Positions 7,093 to 15,442 are shown, counted from the stretch's first letter. The stretch is 64,000 nt of DNA from Microbacterium sp. MYb62 (GCF_002979475.1 NZ_PCOY01000010.1:1-64000); one strand, 5' to 3'. Notes: generated by a model from the sequence alone, not told the origin. Made by a program: numbers and translations.

Positions 7093-7506
7093 ATGCGTAG
7101 ACGTGCACTGTTCGGTGCTTCCCTCCTGGCCGGGCTGGCCGTCGTGACCGGATGCGGGGCGCTGCCTCCGGTGACCGGTCCCGATCGTTCCGAAGTGGTG
7201 CCCGTGACGGACGGCACCTGCGAGATCAGCTGGTGGCTCGGCCCTGCCGTCGATGACCCGCCCGCCGAAGCCGGCCGCGTGGCTGCGGAAGCGCTCGAGG
7301 AGGCGACGGTCAGCGAGTCTCAGTGGTCGGAGTGGTACCGCCTTCTCGATGATGATCCCGACCTCGACTCGCTGTCGGAGAACCGTCTCCGGGGATCCGC
7401 ATACCTGGAAGCTGTGCGCGAGGATGTGCGGGCCGCGCTCGACGATGCCGGCTATCCGGATATCGAGCGGGTCATCGAGGTGTACTCCGACCTCTCCTGC
7501 GCCTGA
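7093..7506 (+). CDS. Putative lipoprotein, function unknown
   Basis: A 137-residue secreted protein: a short basic N-terminus, a hydrophobic core and a lipobox LAVVTGC with the lipidated Cys at residue 21. The mature part is acidic and begins GALPPVTGPDRSEV. It has one further Cys pair (DGTCEISWW and the C-terminal DLSCA) that could form a disulfide. I do not recognise the domain. It stands alone between an MFS gene and a convergent membrane-protein gene; a small hairpin (CCTGAG...CTCAGG, 7502-7517) covers the shared 3' ends. Confidence 0.8.
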   Translation: MRRRALFGASLLAGLAVVTGCGALPPVTGPDRSEVVPVTDGTCEISWWLGPAVDDPPAEAGRVAAEALEEATVSESQWSEWYRLLDDDPDLDSLSENRLRGSAYLEAVREDVRAALDDAGYPDIERVIEVYSDLSCA

Positions 7507-7512
7507 GAAAGC

Positions 7513-8142
7513 TCAGGGAGAGCGGTAGACCTCGACGCTCTCCGGTCTCTGCCTCGCGGCGAGCACGAGCGCGACGATGCCCAGGCCGAGCGTTCCCGCG
7601 AGCGCGGCCAGTGCTCCGAGCAGCTGGAACAGATCGGCGAAGGCCTGGATGCTCTCGGGGCGCTCGGTGACGAAGATGATCTGCGGTATCGCCCAGGTGA
7701 CCAGGTACCCGCCGAGAACCCACATCGGAGCCCACCGCCACGGCTGAGGAACCTCGTCGCTGCGGGCGATCTGGACGGCGGCGACGAGGCCCGCGGCCGC
7801 AGGGACGATCAGAGCGAGATAGCCGTGGACTCTCCAGACGGTCTCGTCGGTCAGCGGCCCGAGGGCGAACAGTCGTGTGGCGGCGAACTCGGCGAGGGGC
7901 CAGAGTGCGACGACCGTCATGGCCGTCACTCCGAGCGGCTTCCGTCCGACGACGCTCGCGTCACGCGACAGGCCGAACGCGAACAGCAGTATCGATGCCG
8001 CGAAGATCAGGTCGATCACGATGCGGATGGTATCGGAGCCCATGGTTCCCCCGAGGCTCCTCTGCGCCATTCCGGCCACCCCGCACAAGACGAGTCCTGC
8101 GCCCGCGAATGTCCAGGTTCGCTGCCGGTCCCGCATGCTCAT
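7513..8142 (-). CDS. Hypothetical integral membrane protein (6 TM)
   Basis: A 209-residue protein with about six hydrophobic segments alternating with short polar loops, and a charged C-terminus (ARQRPESVEVYRSP). No catalytic or transport motif is recognisable. The sequence around residues 95-165 (HGYLALIVPAAAGLVAAVQIA, then an Ile/Phe-rich helix) looks like the generic small membrane proteins common in actinobacteria. It is convergent with the lipoprotein gene (6-bp gap) and 72 bp from the VOC gene. Function unknown. Confidence 0.78.
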   Translation of the reverse strand: MSMRDRQRTWTFAGAGLVLCGVAGMAQRSLGGTMGSDTIRIVIDLIFAASILLFAFGLSRDASVVGRKPLGVTAMTVVALWPLAEFAATRLFALGPLTDETVWRVHGYLALIVPAAAGLVAAVQIARSDEVPQPWRWAPMWVLGGYLVTWAIPQIIFVTERPESIQAFADLFQLLGALAALAGTLGLGIVALVLAARQRPESVEVYRSP

Positions 8143-8214
8143 GGCATCAGGCTATCCGCGCAGCGACTGTTCGTGCAGCGCGGCGGCCCCGTGTGACTCC
8201 GGCCGCGACGACGA

Positions 8215-8595
8215 TCAGGCCCAGGACTGCTCTGTGGAGTCGACGAGATGGATGAGGTCGGCGGGCGACGAAACCCAGTATCCGTCGAATCCGTTGCCGA
8301 GATCCTCGATCTCGTCGCGACGAGGGATTCCGGCTTCCGCCAGGAGCGCGGCAGCGGCTTCGGTGTCGGAGGTCACGACCTCCAGCCAGATCTCCGCCTG
8401 GGACAGCTCCGGACGGCGGTCGATCCACAGATTGCAGGAACCGAACTCGAATCCGACGGCATCGCCCTCCGGTCCGGAGATGGCGGGAAGCTGCAGGACA
8501 TCGCGGTAGAAGCCGATCGTCGCTTCGTAGCGATGCGGCGGGACCTTCAGGGCGATGTTGCGACCGCCGGAGAAGGCGGGGCGTGGAACGGTCAT
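8215..8595 (-). CDS. VOC (glyoxalase/bleomycin-resistance) fold protein
   Basis: A 126-residue single-unit vicinal-oxygen-chelate protein. The family signature RYEATIGFYRDVLQLPAISG lies at residues ~20-40 and is followed by the beta-strand pattern VGFEFGSCNLWID and the second half IWLEVVTSDTEAAAALL. Such proteins act as dimers on lactoylglutathione-like adducts, antibiotics or aromatic diols. The start at 8595 has a GAAGGAG ribosome-binding site; the longer frame does not. It is divergent from a RibD-like reductase across a 15-bp inverted repeat, suggesting shared control. Substrate unknown. Confidence 0.86.
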   Translation of the reverse strand: MTVPRPAFSGGRNIALKVPPHRYEATIGFYRDVLQLPAISGPEGDAVGFEFGSCNLWIDRRPELSQAEIWLEVVTSDTEAAAALLAEAGIPRRDEIEDLGNGFDGYWVSSPADLIHLVDSTEQSWA

Positions 8596-8645
8596 GGGTG
8601 CTCCTTCGTGGGATCTTTCGGTCGAGAGCAACTGTAGGGTTGCAC

Positions 8646-8681
8646 ACACGTTGATGCAACCCTAAAGTTGCATCAACGTGT
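8646..8681. promoter_or_regulatory. Perfect 15-bp inverted repeat in a divergent promoter
   Basis: Arms ACACGTTGATGCAAC (8646-8660) and GTTGCATCAACGTGT (8667-8681) are separated by 6 bases. Each arm contains an 11-bp GTTG-N3-CAAC dyad. It lies between the VOC and reductase starts and probably binds a dimeric repressor encoded elsewhere. Confidence 0.7.
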
Positions 8682-8707
8682 ACCGCACTGATTTACGGAG
8701 GTCTGAG

Positions 8708-9298
8708 ATGGGACGCATCGTCGTCGTGAACTTCAGCAGCATCGACGGGGTGATCCAGTCGCCGCTCTCGTCCGACGAGGACAGGGATGACGGCTTCGCG
8801 CACGGGGGCTGGGTGCCGCCCCGCAGCGATCACGTCGTCGACGGCTTCATGCAGGATGCGACGGTTCGGGCGGCGGGGATGCTGTTGGGGCGCCGCTCCT
8901 ACGAGATCCTCCGTGACGCGTGGGCCGGGGCCGACGACTCCGTCCCCGCCATCGCCGCGATGAATCGGATGCCGAAATACGTGGTCACATCGTCACCCCT
9001 CGAGTCTCCGTGGCAGAACTCCCACGCGATCGACGGAGGCCTTCCCTATGCTGTCGTCGACCTTGCGGCGCGCACCGACGGCGATCTCGTCGTCTTCGGC
9101 GCCGGGACGCTGGTCAGGGGCCTCGCGGCGCAAGACCTCGTCGACGAGTACCGCATCCTGATCTTCCCCTTGGTGCTCGGAGCGGGGAAGCGGATGTTCG
9201 ATCAGGAGAGCAGAGCGGCCTCATTCGTGCTCAGCGAGAGCGTGGTCTCGCCGGGTGGTGTCGTCATCCTCACCTACACCCGCGAGCGCGAGGTCTGA
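8708..9298 (+). CDS. Dihydrofolate reductase-like protein (RibD C-terminal fold)
   Basis: A 196-residue member of the RibD-C/DHFR-like family common in actinobacteria. Typical features are the N-terminal strand RIVVVNFSSIDGVIQSP, the NADP-binding loop MLLGRRSYEIL (~60-70), YVVTSSPLESPWQNS and the late motif VFGAGTLVRGLAAQDLVDEYRI. These enzymes are NADPH-dependent reductases of unknown substrate; the pterin role of true DHFR is not implied. The start at 8708 follows GGAGG by 6 bases. It is divergent from the VOC gene and followed by a strong hairpin at 9313-9346. Confidence 0.9.
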   Translation: MGRIVVVNFSSIDGVIQSPLSSDEDRDDGFAHGGWVPPRSDHVVDGFMQDATVRAAGMLLGRRSYEILRDAWAGADDSVPAIAAMNRMPKYVVTSSPLESPWQNSHAIDGGLPYAVVDLAARTDGDLVVFGAGTLVRGLAAQDLVDEYRILIFPLVLGAGKRMFDQESRAASFVLSESVVSPGGVVILTYTREREV

Positions 9299-9312
9299 GG
9301 CCTGAGGTCTGA

Positions 9313-9346
9313 GACCGGAGGGGACGGTGGTCCGTCTCCTCCGGTC
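9313..9346 (+). terminator. Terminator-like hairpin after the RibD-like gene
   Basis: A stem of 15 bp with one mismatch (9313-9327 with 9332-9346) and loop TGGT, starting 14 bases after the stop codon. The following GTTGTGG is only weakly T-rich, as is usual at this G+C content. Confidence 0.6.
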
Positions 9347-9366
9347 GTTGTGGTGAACTGTCGAGT

Positions 9367-10296
9367 ATGGGCCGAGATGAACAGTTCACCATCCCCGCTG
9401 CCGTCCTCCGAGGTTTCGACGCCGGCGATGACGCGACCCGTGAATGGCTGAGCACGGTGCCGTCGGTCGCTCACGACCTTCTTCGCACCTGGGGTCTTCG
9501 GCCGGAAGGCGAGGTGCGATCGGGGGAGGCGGGCATCGTCGTGCCGGTGCATCGCGCCGATGGGACGCCTGCCGCGCTGAAGTTGCAGGTGCCGCGCGCC
9601 GAGACCAGGGCCGCGATCCTCGGTCTCACCCGATGGGACGGCCGTGGGGTGGTTCGGCTCCTGGACAGTGACGCCGACCGGGGAGGGATGCTGATCGAGC
9701 GCCTCCATGCTGATCGCAGTCTCGACGTCGTCGAGGACGACGACGATGCCGTTCGTGTGATCGGGGGACTCCTGGCGCGCCTGCACGGTGTGCCCGCCCC
9801 CGACGGGCTTCCGCGTCTCGGGACGATCGTCGCGGGGATGATCGACGATGCGCCCGAGGCGATGCGGATTCTCGACAGTGCCGACCGGGCTCGACTCGAT
9901 CGATGGGTTCGCACGGTCGACGAGGTGGGGGCCGAACCCGGGGATCGTCTCCTGCACTGGGATCTGCACTACGGGAACGTCCTCGCCGCCGACCGTGAGC
10001 CCTGGTTGGCGATCGATCCGGAGCCTCTCGTCGGTGATCCCGGGTTCGACCTCTGGCCTGCCCTGGACAGCGGGTGGAGCGTCGATCCCGCCGATGCCGA
10101 CGCACCACGTATCGTGCGTCGACGATTCGAGATCCTCACCGAGATGCTCGACCTCGACCGTGACCGCGCAGCCGTGTGGACGCGCGCTCGTCTGCTGCAG
10201 AACACGTTGTGGGATGTCGAGGACGGGTACACCGCCATCGCCGCGTCCGCGAAGACGGTGGACGATGCTCTCGCGTCGTTCGTCGCCGTCGGCTGA
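9367..10296 (+). CDS. Aminoglycoside phosphotransferase, APH(6)-like (streptomycin 6-kinase family)
   Basis: A 309-residue protein-kinase-fold phosphotransferase. The catalytic loop is LLHWDLHYGNVLAA (Brenner motif HxDxxxxN, residues ~196-209), and the metal-binding region is AIDPEPLVGDPGFDL (~215-229), both in the form seen in APH(6) streptomycin kinases. The N-lobe Lys is in AALKLQV. Such chromosomal homologues may modify streptomycin or another small molecule; real resistance cannot be inferred. The ribosome-binding site before ATG 9367 is weak. The stop codon abuts a 38-bp repeat shared with the upstream region of the next, convergent gene. Confidence 0.88.
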   Translation: MGRDEQFTIPAAVLRGFDAGDDATREWLSTVPSVAHDLLRTWGLRPEGEVRSGEAGIVVPVHRADGTPAALKLQVPRAETRAAILGLTRWDGRGVVRLLDSDADRGGMLIERLHADRSLDVVEDDDDAVRVIGGLLARLHGVPAPDGLPRLGTIVAGMIDDAPEAMRILDSADRARLDRWVRTVDEVGAEPGDRLLHWDLHYGNVLAADREPWLAIDPEPLVGDPGFDLWPALDSGWSVDPADADAPRIVRRRFEILTEMLDLDRDRAAVWTRARLLQNTLWDVEDGYTAIAASAKTVDDALASFVAVG

Positions 10297-10332
10297 AGCG
10301 GAGTCGACTCCTCACCGCCGACACCGTTCCGG
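10295..10332. repeat. 38-bp repeat, copy A (APH 3' end)
   Basis: Matches copy B (11390-11427) at 34 of 38 positions in the same orientation and contains the perfect palindrome GGAGTCGACTCC. It starts within the APH stop codon and lies in the convergent gap before the hydrolase 3' end. Confidence 0.75.
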
Positions 10333-10356
10333 TCGGGGTGCCGAGCGGTGGCTGCG

Positions 10357-11376
10357 CTATCGCGTCGCGCGGGCGACGGCGTGCGGCAGCGCCAGAGTCA
10401 CGAGACTGATGACGAACTTGCCCGGCTCTTCGAGCATGCACAGGTGCGCCGAGTTCTCGAACCAGACGACATCCTTCGACGGCGCAGCCACTCGCTCGAG
10501 CCAGCGCTCGACCGGGGGCGTCGGGGTCGTCCAGTCGTGGCGTCCGAGGAACTGCAGCAGGGGCACGTCGAACGCGACCCGCTCGCGCGCATCGAAGGAC
10601 AGCAGCTGGGGCAGGACCTGTGGCATCGTCGCCTGCTGTCCGACGCCGATCAGCCTCAGGTCTTCCTCCGTGTAGTAGGGCGAGAGCTCTTGCGACTCCA
10701 GGAAGTACACGGAGTCGGATCTATATGCCGATAGCGCTCCGTAATGCTGCGCCCATTTCCGGCAGGTCACGATCCGCTCCGTGGTCAGCGGCTGCGTGCC
10801 CGGGTACTCGCCGAGCGCCCGGAGCTCCGCGACGGCGGCGTCGTTCCGATCGGCGACGGCGCTCCGAAGCGCGAACCCGAAGCTCTCCCGCTCATTTTCC
10901 GCGCCGGAGATCACCTGGCCGACCCCGATGTAGCCCCACAGGAGGTCAGGGCGTCGCTCCGCCGCCGTGAGACCGATGATCGTTCCCCAGCTGTGGCCGA
11001 GAACGCCGACCTTCTCCACGCCGAGCTCGTGCTGGAGCCAGATGATCAGCTCCATGAGGTCATCGACATACCTGTCGAGGCTCAGATCCATTCCTTCGGT
11101 TGCGCTCGCCGCCGATCTGCCACTGGCGCGCTGGTCGTAGTTGACGACCGTGAAGTACTCCTCCACTCCTCGTTGCCAGATCCACGACGACGGCAGAGAA
11201 GGAAGCGCCGGTCCACCATGGCAGACGATCAGCACCGGGTTCGCCGTGCTCCGGCTGCGGATCGAGACGAACTGTTCGACACCGCCGAGCGTGACGAATT
11301 CCGTGCGATCGATGGCGTCGGGGTTGGGAATGCGGCACAGATCCGCGATGACGGTTCGGCCGGTCTCTTCGCTCAT
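10357..11376 (-). CDS. Alpha/beta-hydrolase, proline iminopeptidase-like
   Basis: A 339-residue alpha/beta-hydrolase. It has the oxyanion-hole motif CHGGPALP (~50-57), the nucleophile elbow GHSWGT (Ser ~128), an Asp in FLGRHDWTTP (~285) and a His in ENSAHLCMLEEP (~313), a complete triad. The HGGP motif and the position of the cap domain are typical of the proline iminopeptidase/amidase group (S33), so an aminopeptidase or small ester/amide hydrolase is likely. Upstream, a TAAGCT -10 lies 7 bases from the ATG with no Shine-Dalgarno, next to the palindrome of repeat copy B. The gene is bracketed by the two copies of the 38-bp repeat. Confidence 0.88.
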   Translation of the reverse strand: MSEETGRTVIADLCRIPNPDAIDRTEFVTLGGVEQFVSIRSRSTANPVLIVCHGGPALPSLPSSWIWQRGVEEYFTVVNYDQRASGRSAASATEGMDLSLDRYVDDLMELIIWLQHELGVEKVGVLGHSWGTIIGLTAAERRPDLLWGYIGVGQVISGAENERESFGFALRSAVADRNDAAVAELRALGEYPGTQPLTTERIVTCRKWAQHYGALSAYRSDSVYFLESQELSPYYTEEDLRLIGVGQQATMPQVLPQLLSFDARERVAFDVPLLQFLGRHDWTTPTPPVERWLERVAAPSKDVVWFENSAHLCMLEEPGKFVISLVTLALPHAVARATR

Positions 11377-11389
11377 GTCGGTCAGCTTA

Positions 11390-11427
11390 GAACCGGAGTC
11401 GACTCCTCGCCGCCGCCATCGTTCCGG
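11390..11427. repeat. 38-bp repeat, copy B (hydrolase promoter region)
   Basis: The second copy of the element at 10295-10332 (34/38 identical), also with GGAGTCGACTCC. It lies 14 bases upstream of the hydrolase start and between it and the ABC permease stop at 11429. A shorter related palindrome, GAGTCGACTC, is at 13595-13604 upstream of the ABC ATPase gene. Confidence 0.75.
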
Positions 11428-11428
11428 A

Positions 11429-12931
11429 CTACGCGCGGTGTCGCCAGCGGTTGAGGCCGATGCCGACGAGGACGACGGCGGCGCCGAGGAGCAGGAGGGG
11501 AGACTCGAAGACGAGTGCTGCGGCGGCGCCGGCGAATGCGGCGAGAAGCAGGCCGTCGAAGGACCAGGCCAGTCGCACGGCGGCGCCGAGGTCGCCCATC
11601 GGCGTCGGGGTCGGGGTGAGCAGCGCGGGCGGAAGCGGACCCTTCACCGCGTCGCTGATTCGGGCGACGAGGGCGAGCAGCCCGAGTGCGAGCGAACCCG
11701 TGATCGGCCCGGCCACCGCGAGCCCCGCCGTGACCGCGCACACGACGGACGCCGCGAGCAGCACGATGATCAGGACGGCCAGCGGGAAGGACGCGTGTCT
11801 GGCGAGCAGCTGTTCGTCGCCGACCCCGTAGAGCGGGACATCGGACGCGATGCTCGCGGCGTGCCGGATGCCGTCGGTGAGGGGGCCGAGCCCGGCGAAC
11901 AGGATCACTCCGGCCGCCGCTCCCATCGCCCAGCCCGGCGAGGCCGGGGAGAAGGCGAGTGCGGTCAGTGCGCCTGCCGTGGCGAGAGCGAGGACACCGA
12001 TGACGAGGCGGCCCGGTGTGCGGACCGCCCCGATCGCATCGCGGACCAGGAACATCACGGCCTGTCGTCGGAGCGGGCGGACGGCGCGGAACCGGCGACC
12101 GAAGTGAGGTCGCCGCTGGTAGATGGTCGCGGCAGCGCCGAAATCCATACCCGTCGCATGGGTGGTCGCCGAGTCCCACCGCGCGGCCTGGGCCATCAGC
12201 TCCGCGAGGTCGAGCCGGTTCATCAGCAGCGGCGTCGAGATCACGAGCATCGCGCTCAACGCGATCAACGCGATCAGCGCGGCATGTGCGTGCGGCGATC
12301 CGCTGCCGGGATAGGCGAGTCCGACCCATCCCCAGGGAGTGAACGCCGTCAGCGCGGGGACGGCAGCGGTGATCACCCCCGACACGAAGACGCCGAAAGC
12401 GAGAGCCACCGCAGCGCGGGGGAACACCTGGCCGGCGAGCCAGGCGACGGTGGTGATCACGCCGACGAGTGCGCCGACGGCGACGAAGGCGACCGCGGCG
12501 AGGGGGTCCACCGTGCCGCTGGATGCCAGGCCGGCACCGATCAGCGCGGCGATCGCTGAGGTCCCCGCGGTCACGAGAGCACCGGCGCGCAGCATCGGGC
12601 CCCGGAACGCGTCGGATCCGGCCAGTTCGCTCGTGGCGAGAGCATGTGTCAGGAACGGGGGATGCAGGGCCGGACCGCGGTCGCGACCCAGCAGCAGCGC
12701 ACCCGCCCACAGGCCCGCGACGACGAGGACGGTGATCTCCGTCGCGGCCGACGAGGAGAGGAGCGAGATGCCCTCCGTGCTCGTCACCGTCAGCCACGCA
12801 GCTCGTGCGACCGGGGCCACGGCCACCAGCGCGACCATCAGGACCATGTAGACCGTATAGCCCCGATCGCCGCCAGTGCGGGTGTTCCTGGCACGCCAGA
12901 TCCGGATCGCCGCGGATGCACGACGGGTCAT
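11429..12931 (-). CDS. ABC transporter permease-like membrane protein
   Basis: A 500-residue protein with about 12 hydrophobic segments in two halves separated by a cytoplasmic stretch (~255-290: RWDSATTHATGMDFGAAATIY, then Arg-rich). It lacks the EAA loop of importers and resembles actinobacterial ABC-2-type or exporter permeases of unknown substrate. It begins in a 4-bp overlap with the ATPase gene upstream, so the two are translationally coupled and should form one transporter. The end is 53 bp from the hydrolase start. Confidence 0.8.
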   Translation of the reverse strand: MTRRASAAIRIWRARNTRTGGDRGYTVYMVLMVALVAVAPVARAAWLTVTSTEGISLLSSSAATEITVLVVAGLWAGALLLGRDRGPALHPPFLTHALATSELAGSDAFRGPMLRAGALVTAGTSAIAALIGAGLASSGTVDPLAAVAFVAVGALVGVITTVAWLAGQVFPRAAVALAFGVFVSGVITAAVPALTAFTPWGWVGLAYPGSGSPHAHAALIALIALSAMLVISTPLLMNRLDLAELMAQAARWDSATTHATGMDFGAAATIYQRRPHFGRRFRAVRPLRRQAVMFLVRDAIGAVRTPGRLVIGVLALATAGALTALAFSPASPGWAMGAAAGVILFAGLGPLTDGIRHAASIASDVPLYGVGDEQLLARHASFPLAVLIIVLLAASVVCAVTAGLAVAGPITGSLALGLLALVARISDAVKGPLPPALLTPTPTPMGDLGAAVRLAWSFDGLLLAAFAGAAAALVFESPLLLLGAAVVLVGIGLNRWRHRA

Positions 12932-13557
12932 GCCGCGGCATCCAACCAGAGCGTGCGGTCGGCGAGCCCGTCCGCGAGGACCGGGCTGTGCGTGGCGACG
13001 ACGACGGCCGCACCCTCGTCGCGCCGCGCGCGCAGCACCCGGATCACAGACTCGACATGCTCCGGATCCAGCCGCTGCTCCGGCTCATCGAGGATCAGCA
13101 CGTCGAACGGCCGAGCGAGCACCAGGGCGATGCCGAACAGCTGCGTCTGCCCCGACGACAGCTCGTGCGGGAACCGCTGCCCGAAGGCGGTCAAACCCAA
13201 TTCGGCAAGGACGAGACGGGCGAGCGCGGTCGCCGCATCCGGATCGTCCAGCCAGGTCGTCGCGACCAGCAGGACGTGATCGGACACCGTCAGGTCCGGC
13301 GCCATCGGAGGCAGGCCGATCATCGTGGCGACGCGGCGCCGGAAACCCCGGTCACGCGGAGCCACCGCTTCTCCGGCGATCCGAACCGTCCCGCTCGACG
13401 GCTTCCGCGTGCCGGCGAGCACACGGAGCAGGGTCGACTTGCCGGCGCCGTTCCTGCCGCGGATCACCAGAGCCTCACCCCGCGGCGCCGTCACCGTCAC
13501 CGGACGCAGAAGCGTCACCTCGCCCGCCGACACCGTGACCTCATCCACCTCGATCAT
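12928..13557 (-). CDS. ABC transporter ATP-binding protein
   Basis: A 209-residue nucleotide-binding subunit with Walker A (GRNGAGKST, ~residues 33-41), a signature LSSGQTQ, Walker B (VLILDEPE) and the switch His (VVVATHSPV). It is short for the family but complete. I start it at the second Met (13557), which has GAGG 8 bases upstream; the ATG at 13566 abuts that same GAGG. It overlaps the permease gene by 4 bp. The signature LSSGQ deviates slightly from LSGGQ. Substrate unknown; the direction is probably export, given the absence of a binding protein. Confidence 0.9.
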   Translation of the reverse strand: MIEVDEVTVSAGEVTLLRPVTVTAPRGEALVIRGRNGAGKSTLLRVLAGTRKPSSGTVRIAGEAVAPRDRGFRRRVATMIGLPPMAPDLTVSDHVLLVATTWLDDPDAATALARLVLAELGLTAFGQRFPHELSSGQTQLFGIALVLARPFDVLILDEPEQRLDPEHVESVIRVLRARRDEGAAVVVATHSPVLADGLADRTLWLDAAA

Positions 13558-13664
13558 GCGAATCATCCTCGCAGGTCGCCACGGACGAGGAGGCGAGTCG
13601 ACTCCGAGGAGGCGCCGAAGTCGCTCGCGAGCCGCCCGTCGGAGATGTCGGTGCCCGTTCCTAG

Positions 13665-14378
13665 GGTGGGGACACCATCGTCTCCGCCGCCCTCGCCGGC
13701 GTCGACGCCGTCTACTGGGTCGATCCGCCTGCGGAATCGGACGATCCGCTCGCCGACTATGCGCGAGCCACGGAAGCGATTCGAGCGGCGGCAGAATCCC
13801 ACGCGAATCTGCGGGTGGTCTTCCAGAGCAGCGTCGGCGCAGAGAAGCGACACGGTGCCGGTGAGATCGATGGACTGGCCGCGACCGAGGTCGCGCTCGA
13901 TCGGCTCGGAATCGCGGTCACGCACCTGCGCTGCGGGTTCTTCTTCACGAACCTGCTCTTCGAGGCCGAGTCGATCGCGGCCGGCCTCTTGCGAACTGTC
14001 CTCCCCAGCGACCACCCCATGAGCTGGGTCGCCCCACGCGACATCGCCGAGGTGGCCGCGATGACACTGCTGAACTCCGAGTGGAGTGGGCGCCGCGTGC
14101 AGGCCGTCCACGGGCCGGCCGACCTCACCTGGGCGCAGGTGGCTGCGATCCTCGCCGATGAGACGGGAAGCGACCTGCGCGTCGAGCGCATCTCCGACGA
14201 GGAGATGGCGGCGCAGTACCGCGCGGCCGGGATGCCGCCGGCCATGGCCGAGGCCGTGCTCGAGATGTCGACGGGGCTGCGGGACGGGTTCATTCCGGAG
14301 CAGCCGCGCTCCGTCGTCACGACGACGCCCACGTCCCTGCGCAGCTGGATCCGGGACGAGCTCCTTCCCGTGCTCTGA
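13665..14378 (+). pseudogene. 5'-truncated NmrA-like NAD(P)-binding protein
   Basis: From 13665 the frame reads DTIVSAALAGVDAVYWVDPP and continues through a typical NmrA/azoreductase-like body (FFFTNLLFEAESIAAG; WVAPRDIAEVAAMTLL) to a normal C-terminus. The N-terminal Rossmann strand with its GxxGxxG motif is missing, and a stop codon sits in frame at 13662. Just upstream, another frame reads SLASRPSE, which looks like the lost preceding segment, indicating a frameshift as well as truncation. A GTG at 13815 opens a 187-residue frame, but it has no ribosome-binding site and no cofactor site. I call it a pseudogene. Confidence 0.75.
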
Positions 14379-14421
14379 GACGGCACCAGCGAAATCGAGC
14401 CCAAACTGTCATCATCGACGC

Positions 14422-15387
14422 ATGTTCACAGAAGCCTTGCCACGACCTGCCCGGAACCTTCGCACGGCGTACTACGGCTCCGGCCCCTACTGCTACTCGA
14501 ATTCGCTGGCGATGATGCTCGGCGCAGAGGCGCCGAGCGCCGCGATCGTGGAGACGGCGACGGGGAGCGCGTTCGGCATGCAGCTCGTCGACGGTCTGCC
14601 GTACTTCGACCCATACGGCTGGACGCCGGAGCTCGGACTGGACGCAGCGTTGTCGCATCTCGGGTGGTCGGCCATGCTCACGCACGGTGGTGCGCCGGCG
14701 GAGGCCATCGCTCGTCTTCGCTCGCACCTCGTCGACGGACCCGTGCTCGTGGGGCCGGTCGACATGGGGTTCCTCCGCCACCTCCCCGGCACGACGCAGC
14801 CCGTCGGAGCCGATCACTATCTGATCGCGCTCGCCGTGGACGATGAGGGCGTGATCGCGCATGACCCGGAGGGACACCCGTTCTCGCACATCGCGCTACC
14901 GGACTTCCTCGAGGCCTGGGAGGCGAGGGGGATGGACTACGGCCATCCCTTCTCGATGCGCGCGGAATTCGTGCGACGGGCGAGGCCGAGCGAGGCGGAG
15001 AGCATCGCGCGCTCGATCCGCGCGTCGCGCCGATGGCTCCACGTCGATCCTCCCGTCGAAGACGGCCTGGCCAATGCGGATGCCGCGTTCGCGCTCGCCG
15101 CCCTGCTCGAGCGAGGGCCCGACGAGGAGGTTCGTGAGCATCTCGTGCAGTTCGCCATCCGGGTCGGGGCTCGCCGCCTCTCGGATGCCGCCGGGTGCAT
15201 GCTCCGGATCGGGCTCGACGACGCGGCGGACGTCATGCTCGCACAGGCGCGCCTGGTGGGCAGGCTCCAGCATGCCGTCGTGACCGGACGGTTCGATGAC
15301 GGCGCGGAGGCCCTTCGGCGTCTGGCGCCCACGTACGGCGAGCTGCGGCTCCGTCTGGAGCGGAGCGGCTTCGGCAGAGGCGTGTGA
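14422..15387 (+). CDS. BtrH-like N-terminal (C39-peptidase-fold) protein
   Basis: A 321-residue protein. The N-terminal half resembles the BtrH_N/C39-like cysteine fold: PYCYSNSLAMMLG with Cys24, a Gln/Asn-rich following helix, and the late GADHYLIALAV with His132 and HDPEG with Asp148, a plausible Cys-His-Asp triad. BtrH itself is an acyl-ACP transferase of butirosin synthesis; related proteins occur alone in actinobacteria. The C-terminal ~120 residues are helical and unassigned. The ribosome-binding site is weak. It follows the decayed NmrA gene by 43 bp and faces an MFS gene. Neither a peptidase substrate nor a biosynthetic cluster is apparent. Confidence 0.72.
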   Translation: MFTEALPRPARNLRTAYYGSGPYCYSNSLAMMLGAEAPSAAIVETATGSAFGMQLVDGLPYFDPYGWTPELGLDAALSHLGWSAMLTHGGAPAEAIARLRSHLVDGPVLVGPVDMGFLRHLPGTTQPVGADHYLIALAVDDEGVIAHDPEGHPFSHIALPDFLEAWEARGMDYGHPFSMRAEFVRRARPSEAESIARSIRASRRWLHVDPPVEDGLANADAAFALAALLERGPDEEVREHLVQFAIRVGARRLSDAAGCMLRIGLDDAADVMLAQARLVGRLQHAVVTGRFDDGAEALRRLAPTYGELRLRLERSGFGRGV

Positions 15388-15442
15388 ACGCCGTCGAATG
15401 ATCGGGGCGTGCGCGGGCGACGGCGCGCACCGTCGCCCGCGC

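Noticed and set aside
9367..10296. Streptomycin resistance as the firm role of the APH-like gene
   Set aside because: The family is clear, but chromosomal APH(6)-like genes without mobile context often have no resistance phenotype.
13553..14404. Long minus-strand frames opposite the NmrA remnant (up to 215 residues)
   Set aside because: They are shadows of the plus-strand NmrA-like coding frame, which shows clear family patterns.
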